DNA from: Novosphingobium profundi
GTDB taxonomy: Bacteria > Pseudomonadota > Alphaproteobacteria > Sphingomonadales > Sphingomonadaceae
Assembly (NCBI RefSeq): GCF_018491765.1
Contig: NZ_JABWCU010000011.1
Span: 62,001-126,000 of the forward strand
Length of the DNA: 64,000 bases
Direction of reading: 5' to 3'
Shown here: positions 8,631-17,350 of the stretch, piece after piece
Position numbering within the stretch: the stretch's first letter is position 1
Layout of the letters: every line of letters starts with the position of its first letter
Notes under the pieces: model-generated
What the model saw: the letters and a program-made list of their open reading frames with translations, nothing else
Database searches by the model: none
Told to the model about the DNA's origin: nothing
Translations under genes and position numbers: made by a program

Positions 8631-9944
8631 TTACACCAGCGCCGGGGGCATCACGATGCCCCGGCAAGCCCCGAAGCCGATCGCGCGGCGTCCGGGCGCG
8701 ACGAAGCGCCCGTGGAGTGCGACTTCGTCGCCGTCTTCCAGGAAGGTGCGCGTTTCGCCACCGGGAAGGGCGAGCGGATCGGCGCCGCCCCGCGTAATCT
8801 CGAGCAGCGAGCCGCGCGTTCCCGCCTCGGCCCCCGAAATCGTCCCCGTACCCAGAAGGTCGCCACTTTCGAGTGCGCAGCCATTGGCGGTGTGGTGCGC
8901 GACCATCTGCCCCAGCGTCCAGTACATTGCGCGCGCCTGCGTGCGGCACAGTTCTAAGGGGGCGGTCCCGGCGCGGCGCATCGCTGCGCTGGCGAGCGTG
9001 GCGCGCAGCTCGAGGCCAAGCGCGCCATGGGCCTGGTCGGCCTCGTCGAAGAGGTAGGGGAGCAGGCGCGGGTCGCCCTGGGGGCGCGCCGGCTGGGCAA
9101 GGCGGAACGGGGCGAGCGCCTCGCAGGTCACGATCCAGGGCGAGACGGTGGTGAGGAAGCTCTTCGACTGGAAGGGGCCGAGCGGCTGGTACTCCCAGGC
9201 CTGGATGTCGCGGGCAGACCAGTCGTTGAGAAGCGTGAGGCCGGCCATGTGGTCGTGCGCCCGGGCGAGCGGGATCGGGCTTCCCAGCGGGTTTCCCCGC
9301 GCGATCCACAAGCCCAGTTCCAGTTCGAAGTCGAGCCTGGCGGTGGGTTCGTAGCGCACCGCGCCGGTGGCGGCATCGCGGATCTGCCCGTGCGGGCGAA
9401 CCAGCGGCGTGTCGCTCGTGCGCACGGTGGAGGCGCGCCCATGGTAGCCGATCGGGATGTGCTTGTAGTTGGGCAGCAGTGGCTGGTCGGGGCGGAACAG
9501 CGCGCCCACGCCCTGGGCATGATGGATGCCGACGTAGAAATCGGAATAGTCACCGATCCGCGCGGGCAATTGTGGCCGGGTCTGAGCCATCGGGATCAGC
9601 AACCCCTCGATCGCATCGCGATGCGCGGAACCGGCCGCGAGCAGCGCGCTCACCGCGCGGCGCAGCGCCCGGCGTGGCAGGTGGCCGAGCGCGAGGAGCG
9701 CATTGAGGCTTTCGCCGCAACCGGCTTCGGCGGCGGCTTGCGCGTCGCCTTCCAGCAAGCCGCTGGCGGCCAGCGCGGCGAGATCGAGCACCATCTCGCC
9801 TATCGCGATGGCGCCGCGGCCCGGTCCGCCCAGGTGCGAGACGACCCCGAGCGGCAGGTTCTGGATCGGGAAATCGGCGTGGTCATTGGCGCTTTCTACC
9901 CACGACAAGAGCGCCGGATCGTGGGTTTCATCGATGGTCAGCAT
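8631..9944 (-). CDS. fahA: Fumarylacetoacetase
   Basis: Last enzyme of tyrosine/homogentisate breakdown, splitting 4-fumarylacetoacetate into fumarate and acetoacetate. The 437-residue protein has an N-terminal SH3-like domain (about 1-115) and the FAH catalytic domain with DYSDFYVGIHHA, GYHGRASTV, LDFELELG and LLNDWSARDIQAWEYQPLGPF. The length is normal for the family. The start at 9944 gives MLTIDETHDP, as in relatives. Homogentisate dioxygenase and maleylacetoacetate isomerase are not adjacent, which is unusual since they often form an operon. Confidence 0.93.
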   Translation of the reverse strand: MLTIDETHDPALLSWVESANDHADFPIQNLPLGVVSHLGGPGRGAIAIGEMVLDLAALAASGLLEGDAQAAAEAGCGESLNALLALGHLPRRALRRAVSALLAAGSAHRDAIEGLLIPMAQTRPQLPARIGDYSDFYVGIHHAQGVGALFRPDQPLLPNYKHIPIGYHGRASTVRTSDTPLVRPHGQIRDAATGAVRYEPTARLDFELELGLWIARGNPLGSPIPLARAHDHMAGLTLLNDWSARDIQAWEYQPLGPFQSKSFLTTVSPWIVTCEALAPFRLAQPARPQGDPRLLPYLFDEADQAHGALGLELRATLASAAMRRAGTAPLELCRTQARAMYWTLGQMVAHHTANGCALESGDLLGTGTISGAEAGTRGSLLEITRGGADPLALPGGETRTFLEDGDEVALHGRFVAPGRRAIGFGACRGIVMPPALV

Positions 9945-10121
9945 GCGTTTTCCTCTTCCAGGCGGGCAACCTAGTGTCTGGTGCGCGAATGGAAACAGGC
10001 GAATTGCGCGCGAGCGGGGAGAGCGTCGACCACCAGACGGCGCGCGCATTAATTGTGCGCAAGGGCCTCTTGCCTTGAGCTTTTCATTCGGGCTTATTCT
10101 CCGGCTAGATGGGGGAATATC

Positions 10122-11756
10122 ATGCGATCGTTTATCTTTGGGGCGGTTCTTGCCGCCGGACTGTGGCCCTGCGCGGTATCGGCGCAGTGGTACAAGGCCT
10201 CGAGTGACCACTTCGTCGTTTACGCGCAAGACAGCGAGCGGGACTTGCGCACGTTTGCGGAACGGCTCGAACGCTTCCATTCCGCCATGGCGCTGGTCCT
10301 GCATAGAAAGGCGGATGTACCCAGCCCCTCCAACCGCGTCACGATCTTCGTCGTCAGCAGCGAGCGCGAGGTGCGGCGCCTCTACCAGGGCGACAGCAAG
10401 TACGTGAACGGCTTCTACGTGCCGCGCGCGGGCAATTCGCTGGCGATCGTGCCCACGATCACCTCGACCGCGAAGGAACCCGACGAATCCATGCTCACCT
10501 TGATGCATGAATACGCGCACCACTTCCTGCTTTCGGCACAAGGCTATGCGATCCCGCGCTGGGTAAGCGAGGGCAGCGCCGAGTTCTTCGCCTCGACCAC
10601 CTTTCTCGCCGACGGCGGACTGCAACTGGGCCGCGCGGCGCAACACCGGGGCGGGGAGCTCTACTTTGCCGCCGAAGTGACGGCGGAACAGCTGCTGGAC
10701 CCTGAGCTTTACGCGGAGCGCCGTCGCAAGGGCTACGATGCCTTCTATGGCAAGAGCTGGCTGCTTTACCATTACCTCACCTTCAGCGAGGCGCGGGCGG
10801 GGCAGCTCGCCACTTACCTGACCCTGCTGACCAAGGGCGTGGGCGAACGTGCCGCCGCGGAACAGGCCTTCGGCGACTTCAAGGTGCTCGACAAGGAACT
10901 TGACCGCTATCTCCAGCAGCGCCGGATCCTGTCGTTCCGGCTCGGGGCGGAGCAGCTCAGCGTCGGTTCGCCGGTGATGATCACTCCGCTGAGCGAAGGG
11001 GAGGCCGAGAGCCTGCCGCTGCGCATCCAGTCGCAGCGTGGGGTGGACCAGGACCAGGCGAAGGAGGTGGTGAGCGAGGCGCGTGCACTTGCCATGCGGT
11101 TCCCCGAGGACGCCTGGGTTCTCTCCGAGCTCGCCGAGGCTGAAAACGACGTGCACGAACGCGATGCGGCGATAGCCGCGGCCGACCGCGCGATCGCGCG
11201 CGATCCGGCCAACGTGAATGCCTATCTTCAGAAGGGCTACGCACTGTTCGCCAAGGCGCACGAGGCGTCCGGCAAGGACATGGCCGCCGCTTATGCCGCC
11301 GCGCGCAAGCCGTTCGTCGCGCTCAACCGGATCGAGAACGACCATCCGCTGCCGCTCGTCTATTACTACCGCAGTTATGCCGACCAGGGCGTGAAGCCCC
11401 CCGAGCTTGCCGTCGATGGCCTCGTGCGCGCGTCCGAGCTGGCGCCGTTCGACCTGGGTCTGCAGATGACGGTGGGAACCACGCTGCTGGCGCTTGGTGA
11501 AACCCAGGCGGCGCGCGTGCACCTCCAGCCGGTGGCCTACAACCCGCATGGCGGCTCGATGTCGCGCAGCGCCCAGGCCCTGGTCGACAAGATCAGCAGC
11601 GATCCCGGCTGGAAGGGGGAAGACATGGCGCAGGTCCTTGCTCGAGCCCAGGCTTCCGAGGAAGGCGATGGGCCGAGCGAGGCGGGCGACGGCGGAGACG
11701 GTGAAGCGACCGGCGGGCAGGGCGCCAGCGGCGGCAAGAAGGCCGCTTCGGACTGA
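10122..11756 (+). CDS. Secreted zinc metallopeptidase-like protein with TPR region
   Basis: A 544-residue protein. Residues 1-21 are a signal peptide (cleavage near VSA-QW). The following domain carries HEYAH at 129-133 and WVSEGSAEFF at about 147-156, matching the HExxH plus Glu zinc site of gluzincin (peptidase MA-like) proteins. The C-terminal half is alpha-helical with TPR-like repeats (about 355-500) and ends in an acidic Gly-rich low-complexity tail. It likely acts in the periplasm or at the cell surface; the substrate is unknown. An ATG with a GGGGGAATATC leader sets the start. The zinc motif is intact, so activity is plausible. Confidence 0.75.
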   Translation: MRSFIFGAVLAAGLWPCAVSAQWYKASSDHFVVYAQDSERDLRTFAERLERFHSAMALVLHRKADVPSPSNRVTIFVVSSEREVRRLYQGDSKYVNGFYVPRAGNSLAIVPTITSTAKEPDESMLTLMHEYAHHFLLSAQGYAIPRWVSEGSAEFFASTTFLADGGLQLGRAAQHRGGELYFAAEVTAEQLLDPELYAERRRKGYDAFYGKSWLLYHYLTFSEARAGQLATYLTLLTKGVGERAAAEQAFGDFKVLDKELDRYLQQRRILSFRLGAEQLSVGSPVMITPLSEGEAESLPLRIQSQRGVDQDQAKEVVSEARALAMRFPEDAWVLSELAEAENDVHERDAAIAAADRAIARDPANVNAYLQKGYALFAKAHEASGKDMAAAYAAARKPFVALNRIENDHPLPLVYYYRSYADQGVKPPELAVDGLVRASELAPFDLGLQMTVGTTLLALGETQAARVHLQPVAYNPHGGSMSRSAQALVDKISSDPGWKGEDMAQVLARAQASEEGDGPSEAGDGGDGEATGGQGASGGKKAASD

Positions 11757-11809
11757 ACGAAGGTGGCTGGCCTCTATCGGTGATCCCAATTCGCGGCTGG
11801 CCGACGCAA

Positions 11810-11850
11810 AGAGGGCGTTTCGTCCGGGCTCGCCGGACGAAACGCCCTCT
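11810..11850. terminator. Long bidirectional hairpin between convergent genes
   Basis: A perfect 18-bp inverted repeat (11810-11827 with 11833-11850) has a 5-nt loop. It lies between the metallopeptidase (plus) and sodB (minus). There is no T run on the plus side and only TTT on the minus side, so it may act more as a 3'-end stabiliser than as a strong terminator. Confidence 0.6.
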
Positions 11851-11925
11851 CGTTGATCGATCGCGCCGGCGAACCCGACAGCCCCGCTCAAATCGGGGCT
11901 ATCAGGCGCCGGTTGGCCGAGTGGC

Positions 11926-12528
<603 letters not shown>

Positions 12529-12708
12529 GGTCGGTCTTTCCTGTTCTCTCGAGTTTTCTTCGAACGCGTGACGACGAAGCCCCCCGGGGCCCCGTGAAAG
12601 CACTGGGCCTATGTCTGTGCTGCATCGCCACAAATCAAGCGTTCAGAAGGCACATTTTTGAAATTTTCGGAGCCGCGCGGGGCCCGGACAGGCGAGGCGC
12701 GGGCACGC

Positions 12709-12745
12709 AAAAAAGGGATGGGGCCCGAGAGGCACCATCCCTTTT
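12709..12745 (-). terminator. Terminator of glsB
   Basis: An 11-bp perfect stem (12711-12721 with 12735-12745). On the minus strand it is followed by six T residues (complement of 12709-12714), right after the glsB stop. Confidence 0.75.
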
Positions 12746-12795
12746 GGCAGGGGCTCGACACGGGCTGGACGCCCGTGCCGCCACCCTCTCGCGGC

Positions 12796-13065
12796 TTAGC
12801 GAACCGAACCGCGACGGAAGAGGTTGACGATCGCGAGCAGGACGACCGCACCCAGGAACGACGAGATGAGGCTCATCAGGTCGAACGAACCGCTGGTGAT
12901 CGGCGCGCCGCCGATAAGCGGGGTGATCAGGAAGCCAGCGATCAAAGCGCCGACGATGCCGACGACGACGTTGAGGAAGATACCCTGCTGCGCATCGGTG
13001 CGCATGAGGATCGAAGCGAGCCAGCCAAGAATACCGCCCACGAGAAGGATAAGAAGAAGTGTCAT
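12796..13065 (-). CDS. GlsB/YeaQ/YmgE family stress-response membrane protein
   Basis: An 89-residue inner-membrane protein with three hydrophobic segments (about 1-17, 27-50, 63-82) and Gly-rich helix packing (GGILGWLAS, VVGIVGALIAGFLI), typical of the transglycosylase-associated/GlsB family. Members are induced by envelope and acid stress, but the molecular role is not known. ATG 13065 begins directly at the first helix. A perfect EcfG-type promoter ends 36 nt upstream, placing it firmly in the general stress regulon by sequence. Confidence 0.9.
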   Translation of the reverse strand: MTLLLILLVGGILGWLASILMRTDAQQGIFLNVVVGIVGALIAGFLITPLIGGAPITSGSFDLMSLISSFLGAVVLLAIVNLFRRGSVR

Positions 13066-13380
13066 TTTTCCGTCTCCGAATGCCAATGTATTGTCCACTA
13101 AACGGCACAGGGCGGGAAAAAGTTCCGGATTTGCACGAAGCGGGGAGCGGGAATATTTTTCCAGTTCTGCGAAACCGGGAGGGGGCGTGCCGCGTTGCCC
13201 GACGCCCGCGGAAAAAGTGTGCGCGCGCAACGTGTTCGAGGGGCGTCGGCAGGCGGGGAGGCGGGCAGGCGAGGTTATCCGCTGGCGTTTCGTGCGAATG
13301 GCTGCGTGGCCATCTTGACGCTGGCCCGCTCGCAAGGCCAAGGATGCCTCCGCTTCCTTTTCGCGCGGAGTCGCATCGTC
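13066..13380. other. Intergenic region between glsB and the Rrf2 gene
   Basis: 315 bases between divergent genes. The glsB side carries the EcfG-type promoter. On the Rrf2 side I see no clear promoter, operator palindrome or small ORF; the frame is open upstream of 13381, but its composition is not convincing coding sequence. Confidence 0.5.
13101..13126 (-). promoter_or_regulatory. EcfG-type stress promoter of glsB
   Basis: On the minus strand GGAAC (13126-13122) and CGTT (13104-13101) are separated by 17 nt. This exact match sits 36 nt before the glsB start codon, the ideal distance for a promoter with a short leader. Confidence 0.75.
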
Positions 13381-13869
13381 ATGCTGGCGCAGAAAACCCG
13401 CTATGCCATTCGTGCCATGCAGCACCTTGCCGATCGCTACGGCGAGGGGCCGATCCAGCTGGCAGAGATCGCGGCGGCGCAGAACATCCCGGCCAAGTTC
13501 CTGACGGTGATTCTCTCCGAACTGACGCGCGCCGGACTGGTTGATTCGCAGCGCGGCAAGGATGGCGGCTACTGGCTGGCGATCGCCCCGCTCGACATCA
13601 CTTACGGCGATCTCATCCGGCATATGCGCGGCTCGCTCGCACTGGTGCCCTGCGCGAGCCGATACGCCCACGAGACCTGCAAGAATTGCGTGGCCGAGGC
13701 CGATTGCCGGTTGCGCGCGCTGATGCTCCAGACGCGCGATGCGATGGCCGACCTGCTCGACGGCATCCGTCTTTCGGACGCCATCGAGCTGGCCCCGTCC
13801 GCCGAAGTGGCACTGGACGAGGGCGTCACGACGCACGACGCGATGGTTGCCTCCAATCCCGCCGGCTAG
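13381..13869 (+). CDS. Rrf2 family regulator with a Cys cluster
   Basis: A 162-residue winged-helix repressor. The N-terminus MLAQKTRYAIRAMQHLA and the DNA-reading segment (LSELTRAGLVDSQRGKDGGYWLA) are classic Rrf2. Four cysteines, C91, C100, C103 and C109, lie where IscR and RirA bind an iron-sulfur cluster, so sensing of iron, redox or NO is likely. There is no isc or suf operon beside it, so the targets are unknown. ATG 13381 matches the family N-terminus; the longer open frame from 13195 is rejected. Confidence 0.85.
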   Translation: MLAQKTRYAIRAMQHLADRYGEGPIQLAEIAAAQNIPAKFLTVILSELTRAGLVDSQRGKDGGYWLAIAPLDITYGDLIRHMRGSLALVPCASRYAHETCKNCVAEADCRLRALMLQTRDAMADLLDGIRLSDAIELAPSAEVALDEGVTTHDAMVASNPAG

Positions 13870-13888
13870 CTCGGCTTGGCAGGGCGCG

Positions 13889-13908
13889 GGAAGGGCAAGC
13901 GCCCTTCC
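13889..13908. terminator. Hairpin between convergent Rrf2 and ecfG genes
   Basis: An 8-bp stem GGAAGGGC/GCCCTTCC with an AAGC loop lies midway between the two converging stop codons. It lacks a T run, so terminator function is tentative. Confidence 0.35.
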
Positions 13909-13941
13909 GCTCCCTTTCCCGCTCCTTGGCCAAAGTCCGGA

Positions 13942-14472
13942 TCAGCGAACCGCCGTGATCTCTGGCTCGTCGGCCAGCATGCGCGTCAGGTCCCCACGTG
14001 CGCGGGCAACGCGGCTCTTCATGGTGCCGATCGGGCAGCCGGCGATATCGGCAGCTTCCTCGTAGCTGAAGCCCGAGGCGCCCACCAGCAGCACCGCCTC
14101 GCGGCGCTCTGGCGCCAGTTTCTGGAGCGCGGCTTCCATGTCGCCCAAGTGCAGGGGAGCCTCCTGGTCGGCGTCCATTACCAGCATGCGCTCCATGTCG
14201 GCGTCCTCGACGTCGGTCTGTCGCCGCGACTTGCGCAGTTCGGACAAGTAATGATTGCGCAGGATCGCGAAGGTCCAGGCACGCATGTTGGTGCCCTGCT
14301 GATAGCGTTCGCGGGCGGTCCACGCCTTGACAGCGGTTTCCTGAACGAGGTCGTCGGCGAAATCGTGGCGGCCGCAAAGGCCACGGGCAAATGCGCGCAG
14401 ATGCGGCAATACGCCCATGAGTTCGCGGCGGAAGCCTTCGTCGCCCGAGCTGGGGGTGATCCGCTCAGGCAT
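13942..14472 (-). CDS. ecfG: General stress response ECF sigma factor EcfG
   Basis: A 176-residue sigma factor of the ECF15/EcfG group. Region 2 (about 20-88) contains LPHLRAFARGLCGRHDFADDLVQET and WTFAILRNHY. Region 4 (about 115-165) contains LAPERREAVLLV, then FSYEEAADIAG and GTMKSRVARAR. Under non-stress conditions NepR would hold it. The ATG overlaps the nepR stop by 8 nt (ATGCCTGA), so the two are translationally coupled, the hallmark of the alphaproteobacterial locus. The nepR-ecfG transcript has an EcfG-like promoter of its own. Confidence 0.95.
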   Translation of the reverse strand: MPERITPSSGDEGFRRELMGVLPHLRAFARGLCGRHDFADDLVQETAVKAWTARERYQQGTNMRAWTFAILRNHYLSELRKSRRQTDVEDADMERMLVMDADQEAPLHLGDMEAALQKLAPERREAVLLVGASGFSYEEAADIAGCPIGTMKSRVARARGDLTRMLADEPEITAVR

Positions 14473-14737
14473 CGCCGGTGTCGTCCAGCTTCTTCAGGAG
14501 GTCCTGGAAGCTGTCCGGCAGCGGCTCGTCCACCACGGAGTTATACAGCTTCCTGAGACCGCCGGCCCAGCCGGGCTCGCCATCGCGGCGGACCTCCGGC
14601 GGGAGACCCGGCGTCGTGCCGGGTTGGCCATTTGACTTGGGCTGGTCCAAAGCTGACTCCTTGCTCGATTGCTCCTTGCGGTTCCCAGACGCCGGGGTCA
14701 AGCGCGGCGTCGCATCTTGCGTCTGGCCTTGCGTCAT
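14465..14737 (-). CDS. nepR: Anti-sigma factor NepR
   Basis: A 90-residue protein. The first 60 residues are polar and probably disordered; the conserved NepR core is at the C-terminus (LRKLYNSVVDEPLPDSF, then LLKKLD). NepR binds EcfG and, after stress, is captured by phosphorylated PhyR. ATG 14737 has an AGAAG site 8 nt upstream; a GTG six bases earlier is the alternative. The last codons overlap ecfG. Highly confident from the core motif plus context. Confidence 0.93.
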   Translation of the reverse strand: MTQGQTQDATPRLTPASGNRKEQSSKESALDQPKSNGQPGTTPGLPPEVRRDGEPGWAGGLRKLYNSVVDEPLPDSFQDLLKKLDDTGDA

Positions 14738-14843
14738 GCGCACTTCTGGAAACCGGCAGGGTATTCAACAGCGGACTACCGGGCCCGCGACGCCGATCTT
14801 CGGGCGCGCCGCGTGGCGGGCGGCAGTTTTGCCATCTGCCCAA

Positions 14844-14870
14844 GGAACCATCGATCATGGTGATGGTTCC
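14844..14870. promoter_or_regulatory. Palindromic, divergent EcfG-like promoter pair
   Basis: The block reads GGAAC-N16-GGTT on both strands: plus GGAAC 14844-14848 with GGTT 14865-14868, and minus GGAAC 14870-14866 with GGTT 14849-14846. The -10 differs from CGTT only at the weakly conserved first base. The minus copy would fire nepR-ecfG (109 nt leader) and the plus copy the CHASE/HWE kinase (128 nt). The 9-bp arms GGAACCATC/GATGGTTCC could instead be a protein-binding palindrome. Confidence 0.55.
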
Positions 14871-14995
14871 CGTAATGAGAATGCATGCCCAGTACCGACT
14901 TAAATTTAATGGGCGATTTGTGGTTAGCCCTGTGCCATGGCACAGACTTGCAAGGCCGTGGAATCAAACCGACGCGGCCGGTGGGGGTATGAACG

Positions 14996-16651
14996 GTGGT
15001 TGACCAGCCTTTGCTGGACAGGGTCGAGAAGCAGGCTTGGTTCCACAAGTACCCGCGCGGTTGGCCTTTCCTGCTATTCATCATTGCGAGCGTGACCACC
15101 GCCGTATCGGTCATGGCGATCGAGCGCGCGGACCGCGAAACGCGGCGCCTCGCGCTCGAGAACAGCATGACCGAACTGTCCTCGGCGCTGCAGCGCCGCT
15201 CCACCGAGACGATCGCGCTGTTGCGTGCGGGCAGCGCGCTCTTCGCGTCCCAGGACGAGGTGACCAGCGAGCAGTTCGGCGAGTTCGTCGGCGACATGCA
15301 GCATGAAGGCGATCTCTACGGATCGCTCGGGATCGGCTGGGCGCCGCTCTTGAAAAGCGGGGACATCAGCAAGCTCGAAGTCGCCCAGGCCGATCTCGGG
15401 CGCGTCGACTTCCTGGTCCGTCCGCGTCCCGAACCGGATCGCGAATACAGCACGCCGATCGTCTACTTGCGCCCGATGAGCGCTCTCAACCAGCGCGCGA
15501 TCGGCTTTGACATGTTCTCCGATCCAGTGCGGCGAAAGGCCATGCAGACCGCGATGAAGCTGGGCAAGCCGGTCGCCTCGGGAAGAGTGCACCTTGTTCA
15601 GGACAACGATCGCCCGGACGCTGCGGGTTTCCTGATCTACATGCCGGTGCTGGTCGACAGCTGGGGCGGCAAGCGCGTCAAGGGCTTCATTTACAGCCCT
15701 TTCCAGGCCGAGGCCTTCCTCAATTCGGCGAGCGAACTGTTCTCCAGTTCGCGTCTCGAACTCGAAATCTACGACAGTGCGGTTGCGCCCGAGAACCTGA
15801 TTGCCGCGCACCGCGTCAGCGGGATGAACGGGCCGATGCTGCAGCGCACGGTCGAAATCGCCGGGCACGCCTGGATCCTGCAAGTGCGCGACAAGAAGGC
15901 CGGGTTGCTCTCGCCACTCTCGCGCATCACGCTGTTCTTCGGGGCGATCGCCTCGCTGATGGTCATGGCGATTGGCCGGCTCATCACCAAGCGGGCCGCC
16001 GAGGACCGGCGCGTGCTCGAATGGTTGCGCAGCCAGGCCTCGATCCGCGATTCGCTGACCCGGGAGCTCAACCATCGGGTCAAGAACACGCTCGCCAACG
16101 TGCTTTCGATCGCGGCCCTGACACGGCGGCGCTCGAAGGACATCGACGATTTTACCGACAGCCTGACCGCACGGATCCGGGCGCTTTCGGCGACCCACGA
16201 CCTTCTCTCGCAGTCGGACTGGGGCTATGCCGCACTTGGCGATGTCGTGCGCTCCGAACTGGCGCCCTACATGGAAGGCAGCGAGAGCCATGTCATGATG
16301 GCCGGACCGGACATCAAGCTGGCGCCCAACGATGCCATGTCGCTCGGCCTTGCAATTCACGAGCTGGCCACGAACGCGGCCAAGTATGGCGCGCTCAGTT
16401 CGCCCGAAGGGCGCATCCACGTCAACTGGGCGCTCGTGTCCCACGATCTCGCGACGATCGAGTGGCGCGAGGAGGGAGGGCCGCCTGTGGCCGTGCCAGT
16501 GAAACGCGGTTTCGGACGTGACCTCATCGAGAAGATCGTCGCGCATGAATTGAAGTCCGAAGTCGACTTGCGCTTCCCGCCAGAAGGCGTGCGCTGCGAG
16601 CTCAAGGTGCCCGTGCGCATGAACCGCGATTTCGTGCTTCGCAGCCAATAG
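14996..16651 (+). CDS. CHASE-domain HWE/HisKA_2 sensor histidine kinase
   Basis: A 551-residue inner-membrane kinase. A first membrane helix (about 23-42) leads into a periplasmic CHASE-type sensor (about 60-300, with GSLGIGWAPLL and FLIYMPVL). A second helix lies at about 310-330. The cytoplasmic transmitter has RELNHRVKNTLANVLS with phospho-accepting His361, HELATNAAKYGALS, and WREEGGPPV near the end. Kinases of this class phosphorylate PhyR in sphingomonads, and the gene lies divergent from nepR-ecfG with an EcfG-like promoter, so it is probably a PhyR kinase. GTG start with a GGTGGGGG site upstream. The ligand is unknown. Confidence 0.9.
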   Translation: MVDQPLLDRVEKQAWFHKYPRGWPFLLFIIASVTTAVSVMAIERADRETRRLALENSMTELSSALQRRSTETIALLRAGSALFASQDEVTSEQFGEFVGDMQHEGDLYGSLGIGWAPLLKSGDISKLEVAQADLGRVDFLVRPRPEPDREYSTPIVYLRPMSALNQRAIGFDMFSDPVRRKAMQTAMKLGKPVASGRVHLVQDNDRPDAAGFLIYMPVLVDSWGGKRVKGFIYSPFQAEAFLNSASELFSSSRLELEIYDSAVAPENLIAAHRVSGMNGPMLQRTVEIAGHAWILQVRDKKAGLLSPLSRITLFFGAIASLMVMAIGRLITKRAAEDRRVLEWLRSQASIRDSLTRELNHRVKNTLANVLSIAALTRRRSKDIDDFTDSLTARIRALSATHDLLSQSDWGYAALGDVVRSELAPYMEGSESHVMMAGPDIKLAPNDAMSLGLAIHELATNAAKYGALSSPEGRIHVNWALVSHDLATIEWREEGGPPVAVPVKRGFGRDLIEKIVAHELKSEVDLRFPPEGVRCELKVPVRMNRDFVLRSQ

Positions 16652-16792
16652 GCCGTGCGCCGTGGCGCCAGTACCTCGCGCCGCACCTCATCTGGATGGA
16701 TCGCGTCGGGAAAGTGGGGACAAGCCGGTTGAAATCAGGCCATGCAAACGATTGCTAGGGATTTTACCGGGGATTGCATTCGCGAAGGGGTA

Positions 16793-17263
16793 ATGCTGCA
16801 TCGCAATGTGTGGGCCTGGAAACGGGGCGACACGACGCACAAGGACGCAGTAGTGATGGGTTGCAAGGTGACGATCAGCGAGTGGCTGGCGCAAGTCGAC
16901 GAATTGGGAATGGCCGCGACACAGGCCGAGCCGGACCAGCAGGACGCCTACATCTTCGCGATGGGCCGCATGCTGAGCCATTGCCCCGGCGATTTCGCCC
17001 ATGCGCGGCTTAGTGATAGCCAGGACGAGCGGATTTGCGCCTTCGTGGGCAAGGGGGCTTACGCCGACGCGGCGCTTGCCCTGCTGCCCGCCCGATCGGG
17101 CCTGATGACCTCGTGCGTCGGGCAGCTCATGGCCTGTGCGAGCGTGCGGCTCGAGGGGCAGGTGGGCGAAACTACCGCGACCGGACAGACGTTCGCGCTG
17201 GCGATCGTCTCGGCGCTGGCGCTGTCCTTTCTGGACGCGTACGCCGCCTTCGCCCTCGTGTGA
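16793..17263 (+). CDS. Hypothetical protein within the stress-response locus
   Basis: A 156-residue protein I do not recognise. It is soluble in its first 120 residues, with several Cys (about 40, 70, 87, 115, 121), and has a hydrophobic Ala/Leu-rich C-terminal segment (about 135-155) that could be a tail anchor. ATG 16793 is preceded by GAAGGGG, the best ribosome site; ATG 16742 and 16856 are alternatives. It lies between the kinase gene and convergent phyR and shares a terminator with phyR, but no sequence feature ties it to the stress pathway. Confidence 0.6.
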   Translation: MLHRNVWAWKRGDTTHKDAVVMGCKVTISEWLAQVDELGMAATQAEPDQQDAYIFAMGRMLSHCPGDFAHARLSDSQDERICAFVGKGAYADAALALLPARSGLMTSCVGQLMACASVRLEGQVGETTATGQTFALAIVSALALSFLDAYAAFALV

Positions 17264-17285
17264 GCGGACTCCGGGCAGAAACGAA

Positions 17286-17319
17286 AAAAAGGCCGCTCCC
17301 GCAATGGGGCGGCCTTTTT
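17286..17319. terminator. Bidirectional terminator
   Basis: An 11-bp stem (17286-17296 with 17309-17319) starts with A5-7 and ends with T5, so it works for the unknown gene (plus) and phyR (minus). Confidence 0.8.
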
Positions 17320-17350
17320 GCCAGCTTGCGACCTCGCAAGTCCGAAGCGT

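Noticed and set aside
12529..12660. EcfG promoter before sodB
   Set aside because: AACG occurs on the plus strand but no GTTCC partner lies 16-17 nt away.
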